NCBI RefSeq assembly: GCF_937616625.2
Contig: NC_065570.1
Span: forward strand, 12,286,001-12,350,000
Length of the DNA stretch: 64,000 nt
Reading direction: 5' to 3'
Origin: Mercurialis annua
Lineage: Eukaryota > Streptophyta > Magnoliopsida > Malpighiales > Euphorbiaceae
In this document: positions 1 to 12,672 of the stretch, in pieces
How positions within the stretch are numbered: position 1 is the first letter of the stretch
Layout: each line of letters opens with the position of its first letter
The notes under the pieces: model-generated
The model's database searches: none
Told to the model about the DNA's origin: nothing
Seen by the model: only the letters and a program-made list of their open reading frames with translations
Position numbers and translations under genes: made by a program

Positions 1-73
1 AAACACGTTTTGATTATATATTTAATAAAATGGTCAAAATTATAAATAGAAAAATCATTTTGCTTAACAAGTA

Positions 74-357
74 CTTCCTCCATCCTAATAGAGTTGTCTA
101 CTTTCTCTTTTTTTGTCTCAAAACTCTTAAGACTTCTAGTAAATAACAACCTTTGAAGTTAATTTTTTCATAATTTAAAATCAACTAATGAGCTAGTATT
201 TACTACTATCTATTAGTAAATGAGATTTTTTGACTATATTAAATAAAGGTATATAGGAAAAGTAGAATTAAAATTTGTACAAATTCATAGCACGAATTGT
301 ATTTTCTTTAACTGTGTGATAATGTGAAAGTGAACAATTTAATTGGGACGGAATGAG
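74..357. mobile_element. Stowaway-like MITE downstream of the first subtilase
   Basis: Imperfect terminal inverted repeats (left CTTCCTCCATCCTAATAGAG; right end reads AATTGGGACGGAATGAG) are flanked by TA at 72-73 and 358-359, as expected for Tc1/mariner-type MITEs. The inside is AT-rich without coding potential. It lies about 140 bp beyond the stop codon of the first subtilase and could overlap its transcript end. Confidence 0.75.
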
Positions 358-494
358 TAGTAGGTACCCCTATTTTGGAGAGGATGCAAACTAATTAAAA
401 TACTTAATTTTTTTATTAATTTCATAGCATTAAAAAAAATTCGAATAAACCCCAAACTCTTGCTTTTTCTTCATTACAACGAGGTGAAATAAGA

Positions 495-3400
495 TTATTT
501 CTTGCTTTTTTTCACAGCTATAGGACTTCTTACATTATGCACCCCATCCGACCAAACCAGAGTCCCAAATACATAGCCGTCACTCCGAGATAATCCCTTC
601 GCTATTATCATCACCTTGAAATTTTTCTCTTCACTTATCTTAGTAAATTTCAAACTCCTCGGATCGACCTTGACGATGACTCCCTTAGGCGCCTTGACAC
701 GAACCTTATACGTGCCCGGATTTCCGACATTCTTTAAGGTTCGAGTTAATGTTGCATTACCGGAGAGATTAGGGACCGACATCGATGGATAGTTGAAGTT
801 CAACAAGGTACTATTGGCTGATGAACACTTGTGTGACTTGTTAAAGGTTAATATTTGTGTTTTGTTGTAGCCAATTGAGCACAAGAAGTTCAAGTAGTCA
901 TTGGGGCCTAAGTCGTAAACCAAGCCTGGGTCCTTTGCCCGGTTCGGCCGGATATGACCTGAACCGTAATTGAATGGAGTTGCCTGGCTCTGAGTCTCGT
1001 TCAAGATTGGTTTTCTGGTGTTGGTCCTAGTACTTGCTGAAACAAAATTAATATGTAGTCAGTATAGTTGGTGAAGGGTATTGATTTAGAAGAGGACATA
1101 AATGCGAGAAAACAAATAATTGGAAATATGGGTAAAATGTTTTTAACTTTTCGTGAGTATGACCAAATTGATAGAATATTCATAATAAATAATTTCATCA
1201 GTCTATTCCGTCAATTTTAGATTCATAATTATCTAAGAACTATATGAAAAATCCTCTCAAAAAATAACTATATAAAAAACATTAAGAGTCTAACTAATTT
1301 TTTTTATCTAGTTCTTATATTTAATTTATTTTGAACTTTTAGATCTTTTGGAACGGAATAAGAACATGTATTATAGTTGCCTTGAGACAAGCAAGGGATT
1401 AAATTTAAATATCCACCTAACCCGACAACTTGGCCAAATGAACCATATTAGCAAACAATGAGAGAGACCAAATAAATAAAATTTTACAAATAAATGGGTC
1501 TATTGAATAAAAAAAACTTTAAATAGGGACAAAATAAATACAAATTGGAAAGTATATGGACCTTTTATCATTTTTGTCGTAAAAATTGTTAATCGCTAAC
1601 GGCGAATGAGCTACTCACTCAAAATTTTCGTCCATAAAAAACTCATTATATAGAAAATGAATCCTCCCATATCGCTGGACTCCCACAAGCGTTCCTTCCT
1701 CCCCAATTATCAAAAAAATGAATAAACAAAAAATTCAAAATTCAGTTTTTTTTGTAAATTATATATAATTCAGCATTTTTTATTAATGATAAATTAGTTT
1801 ATATCTGAAGAGTATTTTTGTAAAATTATTTTTATAATGACATAAAATTTGTTTTCATAAATTTATAAGATAGTTCCTTAAAATTTAGTAATGTTTTCTT
1901 CAATTATAAACTACTTTATCATAAAAATAAATTAAAAATCTAAAATATTTTTAATTTTTATCAATAAATTTTTAACTTGTTTGTTGGATATAAATGTGAG
2001 GACTAGTTCTAAATGTTATAGATTTCAATATGAGTTCTAGCATTGCAATTACAGTTCATTAGTACGTAGATGTTGGTACCTGTTGTCATGATTGCAGATC
2101 TAATGGCAGCAGGACTCCAATAGGGATGCAAGCTTTTGAGAAGAGCGGCGACGCCGGAAACATGAGGACACGACATTGAAGTTCCGGAAAGAATATTGAA
2201 CGGAAGATGGCGATGATCGACGAATGTGTTAGTCGATCCTCGTGCTTTAGTGAAAGCAGCTAAAATGTTTACTCCAGGTGCTGTTATATCCGGCTGCACA
2301 TTTTTATTAATTTGTCAAGAATCAGGCAAAATTTCAAGAAATTAGAACTTCATATTAACTTGAAAAAAATAAAAACAGAGCTTAAATGAAATTCAGTTGT
2401 AAATAAAAATGAACATGAAAACTCATCTTATTATAGAAAATAATTCCATATAATCTAAAATCAGAGCTTATAATTAAAGGGATACCAAACACAAATAGCC
2501 ATTTTTTATTGAACTCTATCAAAATTTATTTAAATTGATTTAGATAAAACATCCAAAATTGTAAAATAACAAATAAAAATATTAAACTTCAAAATTGTAA
2601 AAATAACAAATAGAATGCTAAAATTTAAAACTGGGGTAATTTTGATCCAGCTAATAAAATACCTTAAGAATATCTGGAGTGATGGCATTAGGTCCAAGAG
2701 ATGAAAATGAGGCCATGACGGGTGCAACATCTTTTCCAACTTCTGTAGCACCACTTATATAAGCCACTGGTGACCTGTTCCCAGGTTCGAAAGTAGAGAT
2801 TATTAATTTTCAATTTTATCACGTCATTTAAAAGTTATTATATCAATTTCAAAATAAACATATAGTTTGATAAAATTTTAGAATTTATAATGCAAAAAAA
2901 TTTAAGAAAAAATGCACCGAAAATCATTTACTTGCCATCCGGGGAAAAAATGTTTGGTAACCAAAATGAAAGTTATTTAAAACCCAAAATATAGGTTGCT
3001 TACTTGGTGCTGTTGATATAAGTTAAAATTGCAGGACCGTCGCTTAGAGAAACAACAGCAGTAGGAATAAAATGAGCTTCAGGGGTGGATGTAAAAAAAC
3101 TCGAAAGGATTACGCCTATTCCGCCAGCTTTACCAACAATGTAGCTCTTCTCAATATCTTGATTAAAACCAGCATCACAGTACACAATTTTCCCTTTTAC
3201 CTTGCTCGGATCAAGCGTTTCTTCAACACAATAATGTCTGTCCAAAAACACACATTTACATTACATATTATTAAGGCATTACGGTACAAAAAAACCCTAT
3301 ACGTATTTCCGAAAGAGCTTATAAGCCTTTTTAGTTATTATTTGTCATTTGAACTGTCAACGTTTTTTAACAGTGCAAATAAACCCACACGCTTGAAAAC

Positions 3401-6400
3401 AAACCACAAAAATAACTAAAAACGTGAGGATCTATGTGGCAAAAAAATAAACTGTAAGGGTTTTTTTTGCACCGTTTAAAACATAGAGGGCCCAATTGGT
3501 AAAAATATAACTAAATAAATGTATGTACTCTTTCTGAAAAATTTAAAGGATTATTTTTATACCTTTAGCCTGTTAATTTCAATAGTTAAATTAGCAAAAT
3601 TTTGTCTGCTTACGCTCTGTCAAATGTGTCATTGGGACCCTTAGCGTCCAAAGCGTTAATCAATGGATAAAACTTCTTGGCAGGCAATGTATTTGTATTG
3701 AAACTCAGACCCTGTTCATACAAAATGTATAGATTGTTATTACTGTAAAATTGTTCCTTATCTTAATCTGAAATAGTTATAACTGTAAAATCCATTATTT
3801 GAAGGGACAAATAGATCTACAAGTTTTTAAAATCAGATCTAATATATCCAAATAATTCAATTTCAGATGGATAATAAACAAATTATATTTAATTGATCAT
3901 TAATGCCATATAAATTTATGGACCAAAATGAAAAAGAAAGATATCTTGATCCACATTGTATGGTCTGATGAATTAGATCTATTTTCCTCTATTAAGGTCA
4001 AAGATTTTATTAAAAACATTATTTCATATAAAATAGTGCAAAATTTTATTATTGTTTTGTCTCATGTTAGATTTATTTGACATGATTTTTTAAAGTTTTG
4101 GATCTACTTAGTCTTAATTGACAGAATTTAATTGATCATGTGACGGACCAGAATAACACATTCCAAAAAGAAAAACATATGAGATTTAAATTTCAAGTCA
4201 TTTAATTTTTTTAATTTTTTTATTTTAATCATGGTGACTAAACTTTACGAGAATAAATTTTGGTCGACAAATCAAAAACCATTTGCCAAAAACAATTTCG
4301 TTGATATAAAATTAAAATTTAATCACCAAAAAAGAAAATTTAAAATTCGAATGACACTGAAATCAATTTTTTTAAAACAACGAGAAAAATACGAACCTTG
4401 TAAATCTTTTTATTGCCGAGGACGGCACTCGAAGTAAAATTTCGATCAATAGTACTAGCAGCAACAGTGAAAATCCAAGGTGCAGTATTAGAAGAACTAC
4501 TTATAGAAGGTCCAGAATTTCCGGCAGAGCAAACAACAAGAATCCCATTAGCAACCGCATGAAACGAACCGATCGAAATGGCATGATTGAAGTAAAATCT
4601 CGGTCGACTTCCGAGCGAAACCGACAAGATATCAACACCATCACTAATAGCAGCATCGAAAGCCGCTAATACATCAGCATCAAAGCAACTTGGCCAGCAA
4701 ACTTTATACGAAACAACCCGAGCATTCGGTGCACCTCCTTTCGCAGTTCCGTTGGCGGACCCTAAGAAATTAGCACCCGAGACAAAGCGTCCTGCGGCTG
4801 TGGCGAGGGTGTGTGTGCCATGGCCGTTCGTATCGCGAGCGGTGTCGTGGGAAGTGTTTAGAGGAGTGCCTAAAGAAGCTAAATAGCCTTTGTTGAAGTA
4901 TCTTGCTCCGATTAGCTTTTTGTTGCATTTAACCTTATCGTTTGTGTCGCATTTTCCTTTCCATTTCGATGGTATAGGTCCCATTTCGTCGTCATTGAAG
5001 CTCTCCGATTCCGGCCACACTCCTATAATCACGTTTTATTAGTTCTGATTTACAGATCTTAATGACATTGTTTGATTAGTTCTTTTCATAAATTAAATGG
5101 AACATCGCTATATGTGTAATGCTAAAAACAATCATTTTAATTTCATTAGTTTTAGAAATCCTAGAGAGTAGAGATAATTTGGCGATAGTAATTAAAAATA
5201 TTAATTCGAAATTATTGTTCAGATGTACTTAATATTATAATTATTCGATTTAAGATCCGTGCAAAGCTAAAGATTAAAAAAAAAACTACATCGGTCTTGA
5301 TAGACAACTTTTTCTTGTCCTATTTTACAAATGGTCATTTTTTACTTAAATGGCTAATCATCATATATATCCTTATTAATTATTAAAATCTATTAAAAAA
5401 ATCAAAAATATTGAAACAATGACTACAACATTATAATAAATTAATTCATTTACCTGGATTAAATAATTTTTTTAATATTATATTTTATCATAATGAAACT
5501 ACTAACAATTTGGGAGGATGGAGAAGTAATTATCTTCTACATTATGTATATAGTCTAATAATAAAAATATTATAAATTAATATTAGAGTCTTAATTTGGT
5601 CTAATTCTTTTTCACCATTGTAATGGAAATACATAAAACTAGTGATTTAATATGGATAACTTGAACACATTTTGTGGCCATCATTATAATGGAAAATTAG
5701 TCACGATTCAACATTAATGTCTGTCACATGACATACTTCCCATTACATAATTAATTATCCAAACAAATCCACGTATTAATGCACATATAAAAAAGAAATT
5801 TATAAGTTACCAGTGTCCAGATTGCCAATAATTACATCTTCACCAAATCTTCCTTTTCGCCACAAAGAGTCAGCCGGAATTTGTCCATTTTTCTCCAGAC
5901 CAAGAAATTCCCATGATCTTGTAGTATGCAGCTCATTTTCTTCATTAGCAAATACCGACACAACTTCTGGCCGTCCTGAAATTTTATTTAAATAGCGTAC
6001 CAAATAAATCAAAATTTCCATGCTAAAATTAATATTAAAATTCTTTAAAATTAGTGAAATTATTGTACTTGAAATTTCATGGACTTCCTCATCTTCAAGA
6101 ATTGCAGCAAATCCATTGATATAATGTGTATATGAATAGAATATTGCCTCTCTTGCCTTATCCTTGCTGCATTTTTCCATTAAGAATTTTCATAAATACT
6201 AATCATAAAAAAGAATTTTCATAAATAGAATATAATATATATGGTGGCATGGGGGAATTAGTATGCAAATTTAACAATGTAATTTTTTTTTGAATTAATG
6301 TACCTTTTCATGCAAGAACCTAATAACTCATAGTGGGACTCAGCAATTCCATGAATATCCAATGTAGAAGAAGGCTCAAATCCATGAGAATGTGTACCTA

Positions 6401-6570
6401 AGTACACCACGTAAGACTGTAGATAAAACAAATATACATAATTAGCTACATTTTATTATTTAAATTTGAATAATAAAGAATTGATTTCTTGCCTTTTTGG
6501 CAGCTTGCGCTGGAATCTGAGAGAAAGAGAAGAGAAACAGAAGAGAAATCATAAGGTTTAAGATCTTCAT
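495..6570 (-). CDS. Subtilisin-like serine protease (SBT5/AIR3 type), copy 1
   Basis: Secreted plant subtilase (family S8A), expected to cleave extracellular proteins in the apoplast. Exons from the start codon: 6570-6493, 6416-6304, 6166-6069, 5975-5811, 5022-4397, 3711-3614, 3237-3004, 2774-2663, 2293-2080, 1036-495. The phases join without a break to 759 residues, a normal family length. Seen: hydrophobic signal peptide (about 1-24), I9 propeptide beginning SYVVYLG, Asp150 (LDTG), His219 (GHGTHT), Asn320 (SAGNSGP), Ser547 (GTSMSCPH), a PA insert at about 393-470, and a fibronectin-III-like tail from about 660. Intron 1 has a GC donor (AAG|GCAAG); no GT occurs in frame before a stop. Start choice: the only ATG that gives a signal peptide, 50-60 bp below a TATA box. 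No lesion seen. The assignment to SBT5/AIR3 rests on general sequence feel and exon layout, not on a tree. Confidence 0.93.
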
Positions 6571-6620
6571 TTCTTCTTCTCAACTATAACACTCCCTAGT
6601 GATAGTGTATTCTGTGCTCA

Positions 6621-6630
6621 ATTTATATAA
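6621..6630 (-). promoter_or_regulatory. TATA box of subtilase copy 1
   Basis: TATATAAAT on the minus strand, about 50-60 bp upstream of the ATG at 6570. A similar block (GGACA, then TATATAA) lies upstream of the second copy, which supports it as the core promoter. Confidence 0.6.
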
Positions 6631-6721
6631 TGTTGTGTCCACACATTTCCTTATGAAAAGTCAAATTTTGGGGGCTATTCTAATTAATCTGTTCGGTAAA
6701 ATTCCATAAAACAATTCATTT

Positions 6722-7415
6722 TTTTTTTAACAAAGACTAAACCATTAATAATAACAAAAATTATATGAACGGTTTCTCAACATACTGAGTCAACTATTCT
6801 AAAAAAAATGATGAGAACTGTAAAAATATAGTCATCGACTAGGGCTAAACTAACCATTAAGGGTCACCCAAATTTGTAAAACTAGATCTAATAATAAAAT
6901 CTAGATTTATTGAACGTTTTAAGAAAGTCTAACTTCGAATGCACGACTGACCACATTTTCTGTGATACATCTGTTCTCTTGAAAATTAAAAACAACATCG
7001 ATATTGACGCAAAACATACCTGTACTTGATGAAATTCGTCGTAAGATACTGCCTATAATTGTTTCAGAGATCCAAGTCGATTGTACCGCAAAAAACAATT
7101 TCATCTCCAAAGATGAAAAAAACTACTCTTAATTTCGATTAGATTATATCTAATCTCAATTAAAATACTATGATAGAAAATAATTTCTAAATCTAGACCA
7201 AAATTGGCTAATAAAGAAACTTTATTCAAAAACTAAAGATAAAAACTATGAAAAAAACTAAATTTGAGAGATTGGTGAGGTGATTTTTGGCCAAAAATGG
7301 CTAAAAACCACCCCCCAAATGAACAAGAAGAAAAAAACTTATTAGGATTTGAGAGGTTTTTCAAAAGAGAGAGACGGTTAGGGTTTTTTCAAAATGTTGA
7401 AACGGATAATATAAA
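6722..7415 (-). mobile_element. Non-LTR retroposon copy with 16-bp target duplication
   Basis: A 694-bp insertion bordered by exact copies of ATAAAACAATTCATTT at 6706-6721 and 7416-7431. The left end is a T-run, that is, an A-tail on the minus strand preceded by a TTATTATTAATGG-like 3' end typical of plant LINE tails. It has no intact gene; the short frames inside are not recognisable. A related copy lies at 16446-17330. The insertion sits about 75 bp upstream of the TATA box of subtilase copy 1, inside its promoter. Confidence 0.75.
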
Positions 7416-7566
7416 ATAAAACAATTCATTTAAACGAAAGAATTCCATAATACAAAATGTGTATTTCACACAACGGTTTTGTAATATTATTGTGCAATTA
7501 GAAAATTATTATTGTTTACTTTTTTATCATTCAATATTTTAATATGACAAACCTCTTATTAATTTA

Positions 7567-7870
7567 GGCCAAATGACTAAAAAATACCAGTCGTTTCATG
7601 AAAGTTTCACAAAAGACAAAATCTTTCAATTTTATCCGGACAAATTGTATAATTTCGTTTCAATTTTGTCCAAATATACAATTTTACTTATGTGGCGTTG
7701 ATGTGTGTCATTGCCACATCAGCGCCACGTAGGCGCCACATGAATATAATTACATAATTGGACAAAATTAAAATAAAATCATACGTTTCAGGATAAATTA
7801 GATAAAATTGAAAGATTTGAATTTTTATAAAACTTTCATACAAGGTGCCTTTTTTTTTGTTCATTTGGCC
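7567..7870. mobile_element. Mutator-like MITE, family 1 copy a
   Basis: A 304-bp element with ends GGCCAAATGAC and TCATTTGGCC, flanked by exact 9-bp duplications ATTAATTTA (7558-7566 and 7871-7879). The 9-bp duplication points to the Mutator superfamily. The centre contains a CACATCAGCGCCACGTAGGC-like block. A second family member is at 25657-25967. Confidence 0.85.
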
Positions 7871-7879
7871 ATTAATTTA

Positions 7880-9003
7880 TTACACAAATAATGTTTCACA
7901 ATTGTTACATTTTTATAATCACTATTCCATAAACATGGAAGTTTTCAAACCTTTTAGCTATTAAGCTTTTGTATTAATTCTTACTTTTTAGTTTTATTAT
8001 AATGATTGCATATGCTTACTAATGATATAATGTCATTGGCAGTGGCGGATCCAGAAATTTTATACGGTAGGATTCATATATATATTAAAAATTTAAATTA
8101 AATAATATTGAAAAGGAATTTAAAAAATAAATAAATAATCAACCATTAGTTTTCATATATTAAAATATTATGTAATTATATCGTCACTTACGCTATTAAT
8201 TTTTTTTACAATATATGTTAATAAATTTATAAAAAAATTATACGTTATTAAATAAGTAATTAATATTGATAACTCATTTTATTTTATAAATTATTCTTTA
8301 TTTATTTGATCGTAGAGAAGCTCCATTTATTATTACTATGCTATATGTAAAATTAACGTAATTGTTAATAAATTTTTTACCAATAATTAAATTATGAGAT
8401 TCAGTTGCATATATTTTTTGAGTTGAATTTTTATGTTATATATATAAATTATTAAATAAAATTTAAATAAACATATGTTTTTAAAATTTAATATGAGATA
8501 TGTAATATCTCAATAAATTTGTTTTAATAACCTTTAATTTAATTTGTATTAAATGATTTTTAGTTTTTATGTTTGCAATACACTACGAATGATATTTTAA
8601 CGCGAACCTGTAATTTTAATTAGCATGCACCAACTTATTAGAATAAAAGGTGATTTCATGGATTAACTCTAAATTTTTAATTAAAATTTTAAAAGATAAC
8701 TTATGGACTAGCTTCATTAAAATTTGAACATAAACATTTGTTATTAATTTATTTACTTTTCATATATACAGAATTACAGATAGTATATTTTTTTCCCCAA
8801 ACTCCTCTGGCCATTGGCATGTGTGAATGTGGTTAATTCCCTTGCCTTTAAAAAACCATTTGTGTATCAATGTTATTTTTGAATGGAAAATAGAAAATAA
8901 AATCGCATCCCTAAATTAAAGTTCTAGGATTTTAATAATTTAGTTTGGCAAACTTGTGACAATAAAATGAAGGTTATTGTAAATAGTTGAGTATGTTTTA
9001 ATA
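7880..9003. other. AT-rich intergenic stretch
   Basis: No gene seen. The motif AGTGGCGGATCCAGA near 8041 is one often met at ends of plant DNA transposons, but no matching opposite end was found here. Confidence 0.4.
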
Positions 9004-9005
9004 TA

Positions 9006-11228
9006 CTTCTTCCGCCCTATTTTAATATGTGATTTTTTTAAATGTTATTCCAATTGACAGTTTCAATTTTATTATATTTTATCTAAATTCTTGTACTTTT
9101 ATCCTCTTTTACTATTAAATTTAAAAAAAAAATTAAATTTAAATTTAAAAAAAATTAAATTTAAATTTATCCTCTTTTACTATTAAATTTAAAATTTAAA
9201 ATCTAAATTCTTTTACTTTTATCCTCTTTTACTATTAAAATTTAAATTTAAATTTATGTCAATAATAGTGACCTTCTTCAAGCTGCGGGCGTTGTTGGAT
9301 GCAGAATTGACACACTGCCGATCACTTACCTGGGCCTACCATTAGCAAATCGAAGACTTACAGTTGGGTTGTGGGATTATGTTGTGGAGCGTTTTAAGTC
9401 TCGCTTGGCTTTATGGAAAGGTTCTATGTTATCTCCGGCAGGTAGATTGGTGCTTATTAAATCTGTCCTTTTTAGTATTCCTGTTTACTACATGTTCGTC
9501 CATAATATGCCGTCTAGTGTTTCTTCTACGCTAGAGATGTATATTAAACGGGTTCTTTGGAAAGGGGATATTACTTCAAGGGTTCTTAGTAAGGTTTCAT
9601 GGTCAAATATCTGCAAGGATTTCGAAAAAGGTGGATTAGGCATCTACAATATTCGGGTTCGCAACCAAAGTCTCTTGTTTAAATGGGTTTGGAGAATTCG
9701 TATCAATCATGATAATAAGTTGTGGAATAAAGTTATTCTTCATTGTTCGACCATTGCCGGATGGGAGGATTTACATAGTGGTGAGCCGAAGAAATTCTCT
9801 TACATATGGAAGGGTATTCGAAAAATTTGTTGTGTTGATAAACAGGCTTGGAACATTTTTATTTCCAATGCCACGTTTAGTGTAGGTGATGGGAGATCGA
9901 TATCACTCTGGCATGATAATTGGATGGGTAGAGGTTTAGCTTCGGAGATTTTTCCTCGTATCTTCAACCTGTCTAATATGAAAAGGGCAAATATAAGAGA
10001 AGTGTGGATAAATGGGTGGAGATGGAGGCGTCGGCTTCGTGGCAATGAATTGATCCTATTTACAGCTTTGAATACGATTTTTTCTCGTCTAAATCAGAAT
10101 GTAAATCAAAGAGACGACGTTATTTGGAACACTGCGAGAGGTTACTACACAGCGGCATCTTTTTGCTCCATTTATTCAGATAGTTGTTCAGCTACTGATC
10201 TGGAAACTGGAGCTGCTGCCGTGGACGAACTCGGAGCTATTGTGGTCGGCCATTCAGTTGCTGTTTCAGACAGCCTGGGAGCTGTTGCCGAGGAGCGGGG
10301 AGCTGCTGAGGAGAGACGGGGTTTTGCTGCTGCTGTTAATGTAGGAGGAAATGCTGAGGAGAGGCGCACCGTGGTTGTTAGGCACGTTGATGAAGATGCA
10401 GTGGGGAGGGAGTCATGTTTAACTACCATTCCATTTATTCATATTTGGAAGTCTTATGTGCCTCCAAGAATCAAGTTCTTCATATGGGTTGCCTTTCATA
10501 ATAGAGTGCCAACGCTTGACTTCTTAGCTAGACGTTTAATCATTCAACATGAGAATGATAAATGTTCTTTGTGTGATGTGGAGGAAACACAAGTTCATTT
10601 ATTTATTCATTGCCGTTTCGCTAGAGAGGTGTGCCATAGTATTCTTCAAAAACTTGATATCATGTGGGTTTTCCCAAACTCTTTTATTGATTTCTACAGG
10701 CAATGGTTAGAGATTGTTCCAAAGGGTCAGTTTTTTGAATTATGGCGGATGCTATGGTCTGACAGTGTGGGAGATTTGGAAGCATCGGAATAATCGTATC
10801 TTTCAAGGGAAAACCGGTTCTAGTATGGATGTCACGTACAACTGCCTCTCGAAAGTAGTTTTTTTATTTAAATGTAAGAGTAGGAGTTTTCCGTATTCAG
10901 GTTTGGATTTTTTCAGAAATCCTTACAGTATTCTTTTCGAGATGTAACCTTTTAACCTTCTCTCTTAGTCGTAGCCTCTAGTGTGCCATCTAGTATGTGC
11001 CACTTCTTGTGCGAAAGCTTGGAGTTTAAGGTTTTCCCTCCTTTGGGGGTTTTTTAATATAATTTGATTCATCAAAAAAAAAAATTAAGATGATCATTTT
11101 GTAAAACGTGTAACATGTAATATAATAAAATGATATAAATATAAAATTAGACTTCATTTAATGAATTTTGTTAATTAAGTATTATATGGAAATTAAGATT
11201 CTTGATAATTAGGGTGGAACAGAGGGAG
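9006..11228. mobile_element. Stowaway-like MITE split by a LINE fragment
   Basis: The left end CTTCTTCCGCCCTATTTTAA and the right end TTAGGGTGGAACAGAGGGAG are inverted-repeat partners flanked by TA (9004-9005, 11229-11230). The 1.8-kb LINE fragment lies between them. The left half also contains an AT-rich tandem block (words TTTTATCCTCTTTTACTATTAA at about 9110, 9170 and 9215). Confidence 0.6.
9266..11084 (+). pseudogene. 5'-truncated LINE (reverse transcriptase tail and zf-RVT)
   Basis: The frame open at 9369-10793 reads like the C-terminal part of a plant L1-type LINE pol protein: the post-RT block (SPAGRLVLIKSVLFSIPVYY), then the zf-RVT region with CSLCDVEETQVHLFIHC. The RT catalytic core is missing at the 5' end. 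A frameshift near 10758 moves the reading to the frame 10714-10947 (VWEIWKHRNNRIFQG), where it ends. About 75 residues rich in Ala, Val, Glu and Arg (10190-10420) sit between the RT tail and zf-RVT, where related LINEs usually have a short linker. The 3' end carries an A-run at 11074-11084. It is dead and 5'-truncated, as is typical of LINE insertion. Confidence 0.85.
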
Positions 11229-11269
11229 TATATGAAAACATAACTAGTTTACCAAATTGTTTATTAAAT

Positions 11270-11900
11270 TCAGACCCGAGTTTCGACCAAAAGTCTGAAT
11301 TTCAAAATTATGACCCTGATCCTGATCCCGATTCGACTCCCAAGTTTGATCTGATTTTAGAATGTGACCCCAATCTAAGTTTTGATTCCAACACAAGCAC
11401 CTATTATATTTAGATTCTTATCCATATTAAGGTTCAGACTCCAACCCAGGTCTCAACTGTGACTTCTAATCCCGACCCCTCTTACTTATGACTTTGTTTC
11501 TCGACCCCAACTTTGATTCATGACCCTAACCCCAACATAAAACCCGAAGTTTCGATCTCAACTCTGGTTCTAATCCCAACTCAACTCCCGACCCTCACTC
11601 TAATCATGAGTCCTAATCCTTACCCAATCTTAACCCTAACCTAACCCCGAGTCCCAATCCAACATGACTTTTAACCCCGATTCTAGCCCTGACGCCGAAT
11701 CTTGACCCTAACACTAATCCTGACTCTCGACCTTAAATCCCAATCCTTAGCTGAGTATCGACGAGCACCAGTCGTAACCTTAATATTTATTGACCTTGGC
11801 TTACAAATCCGATCTGAGTCATGACTCTAATTTGAGTGTGGACCCAATTGTGACTTGAACGGAACCCGAGTTCCAATCTAACTCTTACTCCGATAACTAC
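11270..11900. repeat. Degenerate short-period CCCNA-rich tract
   Basis: About 630 bp built almost entirely of short words such as GACCCC, AATCCC, AACCCT and GACTCC spaced about six bases apart, strongly strand-biased (C-rich on the plus strand) within an AT-rich region. The copies are too diverged for an ordinary microsatellite. The clearest telomere-like stretch is TTAACCCTAACCTAACCCC near 11629. Confidence 0.6.
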
Positions 11901-12362
11901 TCTGACAAGAATGGACGAACCGTACTAGAAGTATTAGATCATATTGAATCTCATAAATGTAGGAATAGAGTTTGAATAAACTACTCTTCGAGTGGTTAAT
12001 TCCAACTAATACACTAAGACATAGCATGTATAAAGAGGGGTCTTAGTAAGGTATAAACCAATTCATTCTTTTATAATATATCCACATTATTCATGTACTG
12101 AAAACTAACTTATACATAAGAGTTTATTCGAACCAAGGAGGTTCGAATCATTCTGACCTATTATGTTTCACAGGTCGAACCAAGAAGGTTAAAGAGATCG
12201 GATCCAGTTTCACTAGAACAATCACCAATAATACCTATACATATTATTCATTTTATCCACCTATTAATTTACTCCTATTTGTCTCACAATATAGTTGATT
12301 TTAATATTGTATGGACTAAAAATAACAGTTAAGTAAAATAAATGCAAATACTTAAAATAAAT
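11901..12362. other. Intergenic stretch without recognised feature
   Basis: No gene or mobile-element ends seen. A short inverted motif (TTCGAACCAAGGAGGTTCGAA) occurs near 12128. Confidence 0.4.
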
Positions 12363-12672
12363 GGTTAACGTCACCATATAACACAACCTTTTGAATTTTT
12401 TTTCGATTTAAATACAAACTATAAAACATTTCAACTAATAGCACAACTTTCTATCATGTGGCATATAAAGCATAAATGTCTAAAACGACGTCGTTTTAGT
12501 CATTCGTACGACCAAAAACGACGTCATTTTAACAAAAAAAAGCAACACATAAAATGCATAACGTGTTATAGAATGAAAAGTTTGGAAAGGTTGTGCTAAC
12601 GGATGAAACACTTTTTAGTTTGTGCTTAAATAAAGAAAAGGTGAAAGGTTGTGTTATATGGTGACGTTAACC
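12363..12672. mobile_element. Mutator-like MITE with about 29-bp terminal repeats
   Basis: The ends GGTTAACGTCACCATATAAC and its reverse complement (GTTATATGGTGACGTTAACC) match for about 29 bp. The flanks share TAAAATAAAT, a 9-10 bp duplication. The core holds ACGACGTCGTTTT and a second partial copy of it. There is no coding content. Confidence 0.8.

Noticed and set aside
3072..3419. Plus-strand frame across exon 7 and intron 6 of subtilase copy 1
   Set aside because: Lies opposite a well-supported exon and runs into the intron; a shadow frame.
8036..8060. Transposon end with AGTGGCGGATCCAGA
   Set aside because: No partner end or duplication could be found in the window, so no element is annotated.
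10172..10429. Minus-strand frame rich in Ser, Thr and Ala opposite the LINE
   Set aside because: Mirror of the GC-rich expansion in the LINE frame; no independent support.
11629..11650. Interstitial telomere repeat
   Set aside because: Only two or three loose CCCTAA words; the rest of the tract does not follow the telomere unit, so only a degenerate repeat is claimed.
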